From Caballeronia sp. LZ062 (GTDB lineage: Bacteria > Pseudomonadota > Gammaproteobacteria > Burkholderiales > Burkholderiaceae): 64,000 nucleotides of DNA. Below are positions 24,346-32,889 of the stretch, piece after piece. The translations under genes and the position numbers were made by a program. Each line of letters starts with the position of its first letter. Position 1 is the first letter of the stretch. Under the pieces are notes generated by a model, which was given only the letters and a program-made list of their open reading frames with translations, searched no databases and was not told where the DNA came from. The stretch spans positions 372,001 through 436,000 of the forward strand of contig NZ_JARTWB010000003.1 of assembly GCF_031450785.1 (NCBI RefSeq), in the 5' to 3' direction.

Positions 24346-25317
24346 ATGGGGATTGGGGACAGGCTCCTCGCGAAGACCGCGAACGTTGGCAATAAGCCGA
24401 CCGATGCTGTGCAGCGACCCGCAAGCACTGAGCCGCGCACATCGCCCGGCAGGCTGATGGACGCTCAGCATCGCATCAACACGGCTCAGGCGCGCATCAA
24501 GGAACTCGAGTCGCAATTGGAAGAGCGGGCGGCACTCGAGGTGCCGCTCGACGCGCTTATTGAGGTGCCCGGGCGTCGCCGGAAGCTTACTTCTGAGCAG
24601 TTCCTGGAGTTGAAAAACAATCTGGCGCAGCACGCGCTCGCTACGCCGATCCTCGTCCGCGCTATTGCCGACGGCCGGTACGAGATCGTAGCCGGGCATA
24701 ACCGCGTTGCAGCTTACCGTGAACTTGGGCGAAGCAGCATCCGGGCAAACGTCGCATCGATCGAGGAAGGCGAGATCGAATTCGCCGCTTTCTTTTCCAA
24801 CCTGCTGTCGCCGTCGCTAACGGATTTCGAGAAATACTGGAATTTCAAGCGTCTTCAGCAACTGAGCGGACTATCGCGAACTGAGATATCCGAAAGCGCC
24901 GGCCTGAGCAAGAGTCACGTCAGCCGGATCTTCTCGTTCGACGCCCTTCCGGAAGCGGCGAAAGAGGCGTTGGCGGAGAAGCCCGAGCGCCTTGGCAGCA
25001 ACGCCGCCCAAAAGCTTGCCGCGCTAGTAGAAGCCGGAAAGTCCGATAAGGTTATCGAGGCAATCCGACGGCTCGTCGACGACCAAGACTTCACGCAGGA
25101 CAAAGCCGTTGCAATGGCCGCGGAGAAACCGAAGGCAGCAGCACCGAGTTCGACTGTTGTACGTTCGGGGCGCCGGAAGGTTTGCGAAGTAACAACGAGA
25201 AACGGAGTGGTAGGAGTTCGTTTCTTCGAGAAAGACGCAGGTACAGCCGATGACTGGGGTCAACGCATTGCCGAGTTCATTAGCAAAACGCTCGAGCAGT
25301 CTGGCGACGACGAGTGA
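24346..25317 (+). CDS. parB: ParB-type partition protein
   Basis: 323 aa centromere-binding CTPase-type ParB. Residues about 60-150 are the ParB/Srx domain, with AGHNRVAAYRELG matching the C-motif (GERRxxA in chromosomal homologues). A KorB-like HTH follows with SRTEISESAGLSKSHVSRIF near 175-195. The C-terminal part is the dimerisation domain. The ATG directly follows the parA stop, and GGAGG lies at the end of parA. No known Burkholderia parS motif was recognised by eye near it. Confidence 0.93.
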   Translation: MGIGDRLLAKTANVGNKPTDAVQRPASTEPRTSPGRLMDAQHRINTAQARIKELESQLEERAALEVPLDALIEVPGRRRKLTSEQFLELKNNLAQHALATPILVRAIADGRYEIVAGHNRVAAYRELGRSSIRANVASIEEGEIEFAAFFSNLLSPSLTDFEKYWNFKRLQQLSGLSRTEISESAGLSKSHVSRIFSFDALPEAAKEALAEKPERLGSNAAQKLAALVEAGKSDKVIEAIRRLVDDQDFTQDKAVAMAAEKPKAAAPSSTVVRSGRRKVCEVTTRNGVVGVRFFEKDAGTADDWGQRIAEFISKTLEQSGDDE

Positions 25318-25335
25318 CTAGTAGAGATCCTTTGC

Positions 25336-25421
25336 AAATCAATCACTTAGCCGTTCGACTTGATCGACAAGGCGCCAAACCTACTAGCAACCCTCATTAA
25401 ATCAACGACTTAGCGAATCGA
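25336..25421 (+). repeat. Pair of iteron-like 23-bp direct repeats
   Basis: Copy one 25336-25358 and copy two 25399-25421 share AAATCAA, ACTTAGC and CGA in register, 17 of 23 positions identical, with a 63-bp period (six helical turns). Only two copies are seen, so they are suggestive, not classical iterons. Confidence 0.45.
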
Positions 25422-25462
25422 ACACACGAGGTCGACATGTAATTACCGTGCTGTAGAAAGAC

Positions 25463-25492
25463 AAAAGCCTTCGGCGCCAACCGAAGGCTTTT
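25463..25492. terminator. Strong bidirectional terminator after parB
   Basis: Perfect 12-bp arms AAAAGCCTTCGG and CCGAAGGCTTTT with a 6-nt loop CGCCAA. The A and T ends make it a plausible intrinsic terminator in both directions. It would stop parAB transcripts before the initiator gene. Confidence 0.8.
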
Positions 25493-25601
25493 GAATTCGG
25501 GCTTAACTGCTGTTCGCCCGGTTCGCTTCCCGACGCCAATCGGGTTACGAGTGCACACTCCGAAGTTTAGCGGATCGCGATCGGCAGTCAAGCGTTTGCC
25601 C

Positions 25602-25619
25602 TCCATTTCTCGAAATGGA
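25602..25619. promoter_or_regulatory. Inverted repeat overlapping the initiator start codon
   Basis: TCCATTTC (25602-25609) and GAAATGGA (25612-25619) are perfect 8-bp arms with a 2-bp centre. The ATG at 25615-25617 lies inside the right arm. It could be a repressor site or an RNA hairpin sequestering the start. Confidence 0.6.
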
Positions 25620-26907
25620 CGCACTTGACATGCATATCGCGCAACTTTCCGTTGCAGGCGAGGTTGGTTCTCGCTCGCAAAATACAGATGTCACCACGCA
25701 ATCGGACGATCAACAGGCTCTCGATGAGTACGCCTGTGACCGATCGAATCTTCCATGGGTGATCTTTCGCGCCGCCCACCGCGCCAACCACATTGCTGCG
25801 CTACCTGCCCGCGCCCGGGCAGTGCTCGCCGCCTTGGCCCGCACGGTCGACGCTGCTCGCCCTTTTGCGGCCATATTTGCCCGCCGCGAGCTTTTAACCG
25901 GCCGCGCGTTGCAATCGATGCGCACGTTCTATCGAAGTCTCGAAGATCTGGAAGCAGCCGGCTTCATTACGCGTCCTCCGCAAACCCGCTATGGCAGCGC
26001 CGGTCTTTTCGGACGCGCGTACCTTCACTTGACGGCTAAAGCCGCCGCGGTGCTCGGTCTGACCGACGCCGAGAGCGATGGTCGTACGGTTTCGCGTCAT
26101 GCAGCACGAGCCGATGCACGCGAAACGGCGGCCGATATTTTGATAGCACCGTCTGTCACGCTGGCAGACGGTGCTATATATAAGGATCTAAACCCTCATA
26201 CTCAAAAGAGACAACCCGGACGCCTCCCCGACGATCTCACTCGCCTTCAGCCGCTGGGATTTCGTGAATTTCTGATCTTTAAACTCATGCGCGAGGCCCG
26301 CCAGCACGGCAAGCGGCTGTCCGATGTCGTCGAGACGACCTGGTCGCATCTGAAGCGCGCGACGCATCCCATCAGCTATTTGCGCGCACTGCTCCGCAAG
26401 CCGGTCGACTTCGCCTATCGCATGCACACCCTCCGGTCTGAGACAGCTGAACGCGAGTCTCGTGAATCGCGCGACGTCATCGTTGAGGAGCGTGCAAAGG
26501 CGCTTCGCGGAGGAACTTTCGAAAGCCGGGACGGACTGACGCGTTATTCCGTTTCTGAGGACGCGAGCGAGCTCACCGCGCACCACCGAGACGAAGCGCG
26601 TCCGCGCGTGCGCATCGGTGCGTGGGCCCACGATTTCATCGCGGCGTTGGAAGCCGGCCATATCGTCCCGATCGCCGATGAACAGCGCGCCTCTGCCCAT
26701 GTAACCCGACCGGTCCACGCTCGCGCAACCGATGCCCCGGCCGCGCACGTCGCACCACAAAGCACCCACCACGTTCAGGCGATAAAGCAAATGCTCAGGT
26801 TGAAAGCTGCCGGGATCGTCCCCACGTCGGCGAAGGGTGATCAGGAAGAACGGTCGAGTCCGCCACGATCCGCGATCCCGGTAGGATTTATCGCAATCAG
26901 CAGTTGA
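25615..26907 (+). CDS. Replication-initiator-like protein of a secondary replicon
   Basis: 430 aa. The N-terminal half (about 40-150) looks like a winged-helix DNA-binding region (LEDLEAAGFITRPPQTRYG). The middle (170-215) is a variable linker and the C-terminal part is basic. It resembles the replication proteins beside parAB on Burkholderia chromosome 2 and, loosely, phage O-type initiators; that likeness is from memory, not a search. The ATG at 25615 is inside an inverted repeat; Met6 at 25630 is an alternative start. A 13-bp-arm inverted repeat lies inside the gene (26143-26177). It presumably recruits helicase at the replicon origin. Confidence 0.7.
   Translation: MDALDMHIAQLSVAGEVGSRSQNTDVTTQSDDQQALDEYACDRSNLPWVIFRAAHRANHIAALPARARAVLAALARTVDAARPFAAIFARRELLTGRALQSMRTFYRSLEDLEAAGFITRPPQTRYGSAGLFGRAYLHLTAKAAAVLGLTDAESDGRTVSRHAARADARETAADILIAPSVTLADGAIYKDLNPHTQKRQPGRLPDDLTRLQPLGFREFLIFKLMREARQHGKRLSDVVETTWSHLKRATHPISYLRALLRKPVDFAYRMHTLRSETAERESRESRDVIVEERAKALRGGTFESRDGLTRYSVSEDASELTAHHRDEARPRVRIGAWAHDFIAALEAGHIVPIADEQRASAHVTRPVHARATDAPAAHVAPQSTHHVQAIKQMLRLKAAGIVPTSAKGDQEERSSPPRSAIPVGFIAISS
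26143..26177. repeat. Strong inverted repeat inside the initiator gene
   Basis: Perfect 13-bp arms ATAGCACCGTCTG and CAGACGGTGCTAT with a 9-nt loop, directly followed by an AT-rich stretch (ATATAAGGATCTAAA). It lies in the codons of the variable linker. In lambda the origin lies inside the O initiator gene, so this is a candidate origin element; it could also be a transcription attenuator. Confidence 0.6.
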
Positions 26908-26957
26908 ATGAGAAAAACCTGCTGCGTCGCAACAAACCCTGATATACTCTAAGGTTC

Positions 26958-26971
26958 CGCCTCTAGAGGCG
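26958..26971. promoter_or_regulatory. 14-bp palindrome upstream of rpoD
   Basis: CGCCTCTAGAGGCG is a perfect palindrome 10 bp after a TATACT -10-like sequence (26943-26948) and 160 bp before the sigma factor start. It may be an operator or the 5' hairpin of the rpoD transcript. Confidence 0.4.
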
Positions 26972-27131
26972 ATTGGAATACGCAAGCTGCGCGGATAGCG
27001 GGTTTGCGCGCTTTGCTCGATGCGATTCTCAGCCAGCCGTCCGTGATCGAAGATTTAGTCGATATCCATGCGGGCCTACGCTCGCTTCCGGGGACCCTGT
27101 CATCGCCGAGCAAACCTGTCGAGGAGAAAGT

Positions 27132-29135
27132 ATGGCAAGTTTTGATCGGGAAGATTCGGAGCTGGATATCGTCGCGCCGGCGCGCAAGTCGCCTGGCCGA
27201 CGCGCAGGCAAAGCAAAGGGCCAGACCGGCGCCGTGCAGCCCGATGTCGTGATGACGGCGGAGCAGGACGAAGAGCGTCAGCGTCAGATGCGCGCGTTGA
27301 TTCAGTTGGGCAAGGAGCGTGGCTATCTCACGCATGCCGAGATCAACGACCATTTGCCCGATAACTTCGCGCAAACGGCGGCGATGGAAACCATCGTCAG
27401 CACGTTCAACGACATGGGCGTGGCTGTCTACGAGCAAGCGCCGGACGCCGAGACGCTGCTGTTGAGCGACAACGCGCCTGCCGTCGTGACCGATGAGCAA
27501 TCGGAAGAGGAAGCCGAAAACGCGCTGTCTACTGTCGATTCCGAATTCGGCCGCACGACGGATCCGGTTCGCATGTATATGCGGGAGATGGGCGCGACCG
27601 AGCTGCTCACGCGCGCCGGCGAAATCGCCATCGCGAAGCGCATCGAAGACGGCTTGCACGAGATGATCCAGGCGATCGCCGCGTGTCCGTCTACGGTCGC
27701 GAGCATCCTGGCCGACGCCGCACAAGTCGAATCGGGCGAGCTGAAAATCGACGAACTCGTTGACGGCTTGAAGGAAGACGACGCAGCGGAAGAAGACATT
27801 TCGGCCTCCGAAGTCACGGAAGCGACGGACATCGATACGGACACCGAAGAATCGGACGGCGACGATGACGACGACGGCGATATCGAGGGCGGGGACGCCG
27901 GCGCGTCGAACGAAGCGCGCCTGAAGCAGTTGAAGGCCGACTGCCTCGAAATCTTCGGTCGCGTGCGCGAGCTGGCGGAACAAGCCAGTCATCCGAAGGG
28001 TTCGGGTGCCGCAGCAACGAAGGCGGTCGAACGCGCGCGTGCGGAGATTCAGCGCGAGCTCGGGTCGATCCGCTTTACGGCCAAGACTATCGATCGCCTG
28101 TGCGCCAACGTTCAGCAGCAAGTCGCACAAGTGCGGGAGATCGAACGCCGCGTTTTGCAGATCGCGGTGGACCGTTGCGGAATGCCGCGCGAGAAGTTCG
28201 TCGAGTCGTTTCCGGGTCACGAGACCGATCACGAATGGACCGCACGCACGGCGGCAAGCTCGAAGCAGTACGGTGCATCGCTTGAACGCAGTCTGCCGGC
28301 CATTCAGGCCGAGCAGCAAAAGCTCATCGACATCGAAGCCACTGTCGCGATGCCGCTCAAGCAACTCAAGCAGATCAACCGTCAGATGACGGCTGCCGAG
28401 TTGAAGATGCGTCAGGCGAAGCGCGAGATGATCGAAGCGAACCTGCGTCTCGTGATTTCGATCGCGAAGAAGTACGTCAATCGCGGCATGCAGTTCCTCG
28501 ACCTCATTCAGGAAGGCAACATCGGCCTGATGAAGGCGGTGGACAAGTTCGAATATCGCCGCGGCTGGAAGTTCTCGACGTATGCGACGTGGTGGGTGCG
28601 TCAGGCCGTGACGCGTTCGCTGGCGGATCAGGCGCGCACCATCCGCGTGCCGGTTCACATGATCGAAACGATCAACAAGCTGAACCGTATCTCGCGCGAG
28701 ATTCTGCAGCAGACGGGCCAGGAAGCGCATCCGTCGGTGCTCGCCGAGCGTATGGAGATGCCCGAGGAGAAAATTCGCGGCATTCTCAAGATCGCGAAGC
28801 AGCCGGTGTCGCTGGAAACGCCTGTCGGTGAAGATGCCGATGCAACGCTCGGCGACATGATCGAAGACCAGGGCGCCGCGTCGCCGGCAGATGCCGCCGT
28901 GCACGCGAACATGCGCGCCGCAATCGACGATGCGCTCAACGCGCTGTCGCCGCGCGAAGCGAAGGTGCTGCGGATGCGTTTCGGTATCGACACGGCGTCG
29001 GACTACACGCTCGAGGAACTCGGCAAGCAGTTCGACGTGACGCGCGAGCGTATTCGTCAGATCGAGAGCAAGGCGATGCGCAAGCTCATGCATCCGAGCC
29101 GCGCGGACAAACTGCGTCCGTTCCTGGATCGCTAA
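27132..29135 (+). CDS. rpoD: RNA polymerase sigma-70 factor, RpoD type
   Basis: 667 aa full group-1 sigma factor. Region 1.1 (about 40-120) is followed by region 1.2 ([11 protein letters not shown]) and a large acidic non-conserved region with a Glu/Asp run. Region 2 contains [35 protein letters not shown] and [14 protein letters not shown] for -10 binding and melting. Region 4 has the -35 helix [10 protein letters not shown] and ends [24 protein letters not shown] precedes the ATG. Unlike chromosomal rpoD it does not follow dnaG but a replicon initiator, so it is probably a paralogue of the housekeeping factor. A terminator follows. Confidence 0.92.
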   Translation: MASFDREDSELDIVAPARKSPGRRAGKAKGQTGAVQPDVVMTAEQDEERQRQMRALIQLGKERGYLTHAEINDHLPDNFAQTAAMETIVSTFNDMGVAVYEQAPDAETLLLSDNAPAVVTDEQSEEEAENALSTVDSEFGRTTDPVRMYMREMGATELLTRAGEIAIAKRIEDGLHEMIQAIAACPSTVASILADAAQVESGELKIDELVDGLKEDDAAEEDISASEVTEATDIDTDTEESDGDDDDDGDIEGGDAGASNEARLKQLKADCLEIFGRVRELAEQASHPKGSGAAATKAVERARAEIQRELGSIRFTAKTIDRLCANVQQQVAQVREIERRVLQIAVDRCGMPREKFVESFPGHETDHEWTARTAASSKQYGASLERSLPAIQAEQQKLIDIEATVAMPLKQLKQINRQMTAAELKMRQAKREMIEANLRLVISIAKKYVNRGMQFLDLIQEGNIGLMKAVDKFEYRRGWKFSTYATWWVRQAVTRSLADQARTIRVPVHMIETINKLNRISREILQQTGQEAHPSVLAERMEMPEEKIRGILKIAKQPVSLETPVGEDADATLGDMIEDQGAASPADAAVHANMRAAIDDALNALSPREAKVLRMRFGIDTASDYTLEELGKQFDVTRERIRQIESKAMRKLMHPSRADKLRPFLDR

Positions 29136-29165
29136 TCTCCGAAGCCGCAGTTCGGGCATCTCAGC

Positions 29166-29200
29166 AACGCGTGCCGTCCATTGGACGGCACGCGTTTTTT
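29166..29200 (+). terminator. Intrinsic terminator after rpoD
   Basis: 14-bp perfect stem AACGCGTGCCGTCC / GGACGGCACGCGTT with a 3-nt loop and a run of six Ts (29195-29200), 30 bp past the stop codon. Confidence 0.9.
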
Positions 29201-29214
29201 ATTGCGTACGCGCT

Positions 29215-29577
29215 TCAGCCGTGCGTCGTACCTTTCGGCGCCGAACCCGCCGCGCACGCCTGTAGCGCGACAATCGCCTTGCGCGCGAGCGTCACCGTCT
29301 CTTCGCAGGCGTGAACGTTGGCGAAGATCGAACAGCCACCACCCGCGTCGATTTTCGACACCGCGCGGCGCACTCGCTCCAGCGCCGATTGCGGCGAGCC
29401 GCTGTCTTTGACGATGGCCGCGACATCGAAAGCGCTGCCTCCGTCGGTTTCGACGTAACCGGGGCATTGCGCATCGGCCCGTGCGTGAGCGGCCACGGAC
29501 ATCGACGCAACAAACGCCGTGGCGGCCAGCATTGGCGCGCCGCGCATACGAAGACGAATCAAGCGAAGAAAGTTCAT
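29215..29577 (-). CDS. Small secreted cysteine-containing protein, unknown
   Basis: 120 aa. Signal peptide to about residue 34 (MLAATAFVASMSVAAHARA). The mature part has four cysteines (AQCPGY, GGCSIF, HACEET, QACAAG), suggesting two disulphides in the periplasm. No family recognised. The ATG at 29577 is chosen because the upstream extension to 29673 is not hydrophobic. It converges with rpoD. Confidence 0.6.
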   Translation of the reverse strand: MNFLRLIRLRMRGAPMLAATAFVASMSVAAHARADAQCPGYVETDGGSAFDVAAIVKDSGSPQSALERVRRAVSKIDAGGGCSIFANVHACEETVTLARKAIVALQACAAGSAPKGTTHG

Positions 29578-29651
29578 GGCGTCGTGACCCAGCGAAGCAT
29601 CGAATCGGAAGATGACGCGCACGACGCAGCGATAGCCATACACAGTGCCGC

Positions 29652-29746
29652 GTTGTCCACAGTTTCCGTGCACAAGCGTGTGGATATCCTGAGCATCGCC
29701 GAGCCAACGCGTTGATGCGAAACGTGTTTCGCCCGACGTGCGAAAT
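29652..29746 (+). repeat. Duplicated segment, copy 1, with inverted DnaA-box-like pair
   Basis: The first 44 bp match copy 2 at 39 positions. It contains TTGTCCACA (29653-29661), 17 nt, then TGTGGATAT (29679-29687). Homology then continues more weakly through AACGC-TTGA, AAACG-GTTTC and CGACGT. The 9-mers differ by one or two bases from the E. coli DnaA box. Confidence 0.75.
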
Positions 29747-29834
29747 GCGCGCGTGATGACTCATTGTGGACCCGTTGCAAAAAGCGCGTCGGGCAACGCG
29801 AGAACGCGGACGCGCAGGATGCGCGCTCCGCGTC

Positions 29835-29929
29835 GTTGTCCACAATTTCAGTGGTCAAGTGTGTGGATATCCTGAGCACCACGCGTTTAACGCATTGACG
29901 GCAAACGCGTTTCTTTCGACGTCGCGCGA
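29835..29929 (+). repeat. Duplicated segment, copy 2, with inverted DnaA-box-like pair
   Basis: TTGTCCACA (29836-29844), 17 nt, TGTGGATAT (29862-29870), followed by CCTGAGCA as in copy 1. It ends with AAACGCGTTT, a short palindrome, where copy 1 has GAAACGTGTTTC. Confidence 0.75.
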
Positions 29930-29975
29930 GCGCGCGCCGGGCCGCGACGACAACGCGCGTCCGCAGTGCTTCGAC

Positions 29976-30680
29976 TCAAACGCGCTTCGGACTGTCGAGC
30001 CCGCGCTGCACCGCCGGCCGCGCGACGAACGCGTCGAGCGCGCGCTGTACATGCGCGAACGCGTCGAATCCGACGATATCGCGCGCCTCGTAAAACCCCA
30101 CCAGATTGCGCACCCAAGGAAACACCGCGATATCCGCGACGCTGTAGTCGTCACCCATGATCCACGCGCGTTCAGCGAGCCGCGCGTCCAGCACGCCGAG
30201 CAGACGCTTCGACTCCGCCACGTAGCGGTCACGCGGACGCTTGTCCTCGTAATCCTTGCCCGCGAATTTATGGAAGAAGCCCAGTTGCCCGAACATCGGA
30301 CCGATGCCGCCCATCTGGAACATCAGCCATTGAATCGCTTCATAGCGGCGCGCCGGATCTTTCGGCAGGAACTGGCCGGACTTGTCGGCGAGATAGATCA
30401 GGATCGCGCCGGATTCGAAGAGTGCGAGCGGTTCGCCGCCGGGGCCGTTCGGATCGATGATCGCGGGAATCTTGTTGTTCGGATTCAGCGATAGGAATTC
30501 CGCCGACATCTGATCGTTCGTATCGAAACGCACAAGATGCGGCTCGTAAGGCAGGCCGGTTTCCTCCAGCATGATGGACGCCTTGACGCCGTTCGGCGTC
30601 GGCAGCGAGTACAGCTGGATGCGCTCGGGATGCTGCGCGGGCCACTTGCGGGTGATCGGGAAATCGGAGAGCGCGGGCAT
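29976..30680 (-). CDS. Glutathione S-transferase family protein (YfcG/YghU-like)
   Basis: 234 aa cytosolic thiol transferase. Thioredoxin-like N-domain: IQLYSLPTPNGVKASIMLEE, NPNNKIPAIIDPNGPGG, and the glutathione-contact FESGAILIYLADK. The all-helical C-domain contains DYSVADIAVFPWV. The TPNGxK motif with Asn is typical of the Nu class (YfcG/YghU), which acts as a disulphide-bond oxidoreductase without a catalytic Ser or Cys. Stands alone, divergent from a secreted-protein gene. Confidence 0.85.
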   Translation of the reverse strand: MPALSDFPITRKWPAQHPERIQLYSLPTPNGVKASIMLEETGLPYEPHLVRFDTNDQMSAEFLSLNPNNKIPAIIDPNGPGGEPLALFESGAILIYLADKSGQFLPKDPARRYEAIQWLMFQMGGIGPMFGQLGFFHKFAGKDYEDKRPRDRYVAESKRLLGVLDARLAERAWIMGDDYSVADIAVFPWVRNLVGFYEARDIVGFDAFAHVQRALDAFVARPAVQRGLDSPKRV

Positions 30681-30849
30681 GGAGATTCCTGTTCGGGGCT
30701 TGTCGTTTGGAAGCGCCCAATATAGCGACTTCGCGCACCGGACGCAGGCTCAACGCGGTGCCGCATGTCGCGAAAAAAACTGGCTCGCAAATTGCTGCGT
30801 TCGTCATGCTTCAGCGACCGACTTTCTCAACCGCTGCCTTGCCGCCGCC

Positions 30850-31347
30850 ATGAAAACCGTTCCTCTCGCAACGCTGACCGCGCTCGCCGCTTTGGCTGGG
30901 GCAGTCATGCCCAGCGTGTCGCAGGCTTATCCGCTCGAGCGACAGCTCGATTGCAAGTCGAGCGCGCATCGCTTCATTGCGCCGCTGCGCGACGAGCGTT
31001 ACATCGACGACAGCCCAATGCGCGTGGAAGCGAACTCGGTCAACGCGTTCCGCCCCACGCACGGCAGCGACCTCACCGCGTACGGCTTTCGCGTCTACGC
31101 GGTGCTCGGCTACGAGCAGGGCGACGCCATGTTCAAGCAGGGCACCGGCGCACCGATCAACGATTCGGCCTACGGCGTCGTCGTGGTCGGGTCGAAAGAG
31201 TCGGTCGAGGCCCGCGTGCGCGAGTCGGGCAGCACGGCCGTGGTGCACGAAGTCGTGCCATTGCTGATGACCGCGATTTTTTGCAACGGCAGCGCCATGC
31301 GCAACACGGCCGGCACGGGCGCGACCGACGCGGCCGGCAGTCAGTGA
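30850..31347 (+). CDS. Secreted protein of unknown function
   Basis: 165 aa. Signal peptide 1-26 (ALAALAGAVMPSVSQA). The mature part has Cys35 and a second Cys near 153 (FCNGSAM), which may pair. Sequence such as NAFRPTHGSDLTAYGFRVYAVLGYE looks like a compact beta domain. No family recognised. No strong Shine-Dalgarno is visible before the ATG. Confidence 0.6.
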   Translation: MKTVPLATLTALAALAGAVMPSVSQAYPLERQLDCKSSAHRFIAPLRDERYIDDSPMRVEANSVNAFRPTHGSDLTAYGFRVYAVLGYEQGDAMFKQGTGAPINDSAYGVVVVGSKESVEARVRESGSTAVVHEVVPLLMTAIFCNGSAMRNTAGTGATDAAGSQ

Positions 31348-31487
31348 AACGGCGCTGCAAGGCATTTCGCCGATAATGCTCTCCACATTGACGGCTCGCG
31401 CACTGTCGCGCGCCACCCAACAACCATTCACAGGGAACCGGAAGAAGACGCTCGCGCGCCCACTCCGGTCGACAGGAGAACGGAGAC

Positions 31488-32267
31488 ATGCCTGAAGCAG
31501 CGAAGACGAATTCCCGTATTGCCATCGTGACCGGGGCGGGCAGCGGCATCGGGCGCGCGGCGGCGCTCGCGCTTTTGGGCGACGGCTGGTCGGTCGTGCT
31601 CGCGGGTCGCCGCGCGGCGCCGCTGGAAGCGGTTATCGCTGAAGCGGAAGCGGGCGCGGGCGCGGGCGAACGCGGCCTCGCCGTGCCGACCGACGTTGCC
31701 GACCCGCAATCGGTCGAGCGGCTCTTTCAGGCGGCAGTCGAGCGGTTCGGCCGCGTCGATCTGCTGTTCAACAACGCGGGCGTGACCAATCCGCCGGGAC
31801 CGTTCGAAGACTGGACGCCGGAACAGTGGCAGGGCGTCGTGAACGTCAATCTGAACGGCATGTTCTATTGCCTGCAGCAGGCGTTCCGCACCATGCGCGC
31901 GCAGTCGCCAAAAGGCGGGCGCATCATCAATAACGGTTCCATTTCCGCGAGCGCGCCGCGCCCGAATTCGGCCGCATACACCGCGACGAAGCACGCCGTC
32001 GCGGGCCTCACCAAATCCGCATCGCTCGACGGGCGCAAGCACGACATCGCGGTCGGTCAGATCGACATCGGCAATGCGCTCACCGAACTCTCGGAACGCA
32101 TGTCGCGCGGCGTGCCGCAGGCGAACGGCGAGATCGCCGTCGAGCCGATGATGGACGTGAAGATCGTCGGCCAATCGGTGCTGTATATGGCGAACTTGCC
32201 GCTCGAAGCGAACGTGCTGTTCCACACCGTGATGGCCACCAAGATGCCGTTCGTCGGGCGCGGCTGA
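31488..32267 (+). CDS. Short-chain dehydrogenase/reductase
   Basis: 259 aa classical SDR oxidoreductase. Cofactor loop [21 protein letters not shown] at the end of beta-2 (Arg suggests NADP preference), [11 protein letters not shown], catalytic Ser in NNGSISAS, and [10 protein letters not shown] with catalytic Tyr and Lys. CAGGAGAACGGAG lies before the ATG at 31488. Substrate not predictable; no pathway partner adjacent. Confidence 0.87.
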   Translation: MPEAAKTNSRIAIVTGAGSGIGRAAALALLGDGWSVVLAGRRAAPLEAVIAEAEAGAGAGERGLAVPTDVADPQSVERLFQAAVERFGRVDLLFNNAGVTNPPGPFEDWTPEQWQGVVNVNLNGMFYCLQQAFRTMRAQSPKGGRIINNGSISASAPRPNSAAYTATKHAVAGLTKSASLDGRKHDIAVGQIDIGNALTELSERMSRGVPQANGEIAVEPMMDVKIVGQSVLYMANLPLEANVLFHTVMATKMPFVGRG

Positions 32268-32279
32268 CGCGCGCGTCGT

Positions 32280-32510
32280 CTATTCGGTGCGATACCAGAC
32301 GCGAATGCCCGAGTACCAATGGCTGACGCTGGTATCGTCACCCGCGCCGAAGGTCGAGAGACTTTCCACGTTCAACACGTCGATGCGGTTCTCCGCGATC
32401 CACCGGTTCGCGCGTTCCACGAGCGCCGCGCCGTTCTCGTACACGTTGCCCTTGATAAGGTGATGCTGCACCACCTGGCGCTCGAAATCCTCGTAGGCGA
32501 TCTTCGTCAT
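32280..32510 (-). CDS. Small hypothetical protein
   Basis: 76 aa, starting MTKIAYEDFERQVVQHHLIK, with NVESLSTFGAGDDTSVSHWY and ending VWYRTE. GGAGACGACCG precedes the ATG on the minus strand. No membrane segment or recognised domain. It converges with the SDR gene, 12 bp apart. Confidence 0.6.
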   Translation of the reverse strand: MTKIAYEDFERQVVQHHLIKGNVYENGAALVERANRWIAENRIDVLNVESLSTFGAGDDTSVSHWYSGIRVWYRTE

Positions 32511-32889
32511 CGGTCGTCTCCTTTTCCTGTTTTTGTCGGCCCGCGTTCCTGCGCCGCTGCCTTGGCTGTCGCGGCGCAGCAAGCCGTGCGAATATTTCCG
32601 TACTGCCGATCCGAACATCATATGGCCTGAAACATGCCGCGCGCGGGGCGGTTTACCCGTGGTCCGGCGTGTCCGGCGCAGGTTAGACAGTCGCCGTGAA
32701 CGCATCTTTCGGCGTCTCCGAAAAGGCGCACGAGCGAATGCGCGCCTGGCTCCGATGCATGCCGCAACGCCTTACGGACGGACGAAGCGCCATTACATGA
32801 CGCGCCGCCGCTGCACGCATTTGGCCGCCGACGCCGTTCTTCGCTACCATCTTCCCGTGGCGTCGACCGGCGCGGCCTTCTTCCATCCC

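Larger units (their letters stand above)
25318..25614. other. Intergenic region between parB and the initiator gene (candidate origin)
   Basis: 297 bp, lower in GC than the genes around it. It contains a 23-bp imperfect direct repeat at 25336-25358 and 25399-25421 (both AAATCAA-NN-ACTTAGC-NNNN-CGA), a strong hairpin at 25463-25492, and an inverted repeat overlapping the next start codon. No coding frame is convincing. Its position and repeats fit a replication origin or control region. Confidence 0.55.
29578..29975. other. Intergenic region with duplicated DnaA-box-like pairs
   Basis: 398 bp without a convincing gene, lying between two minus-strand genes. Two segments of about 95 bp (29652-29746 and 29835-29929) are imperfect direct repeats 183 bp apart. 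Each begins with the paired 9-mers annotated separately. TTGTGGACC at 29764-29772 is an isolated further half-site. Confidence 0.6.

Noticed and set aside
26949..29159. 736-aa minus-strand frame opposite rpoD
   Set aside because: His/Arg-rich antisense reading of a clear sigma-70 gene; high-GC DNA keeps the complementary frame open.
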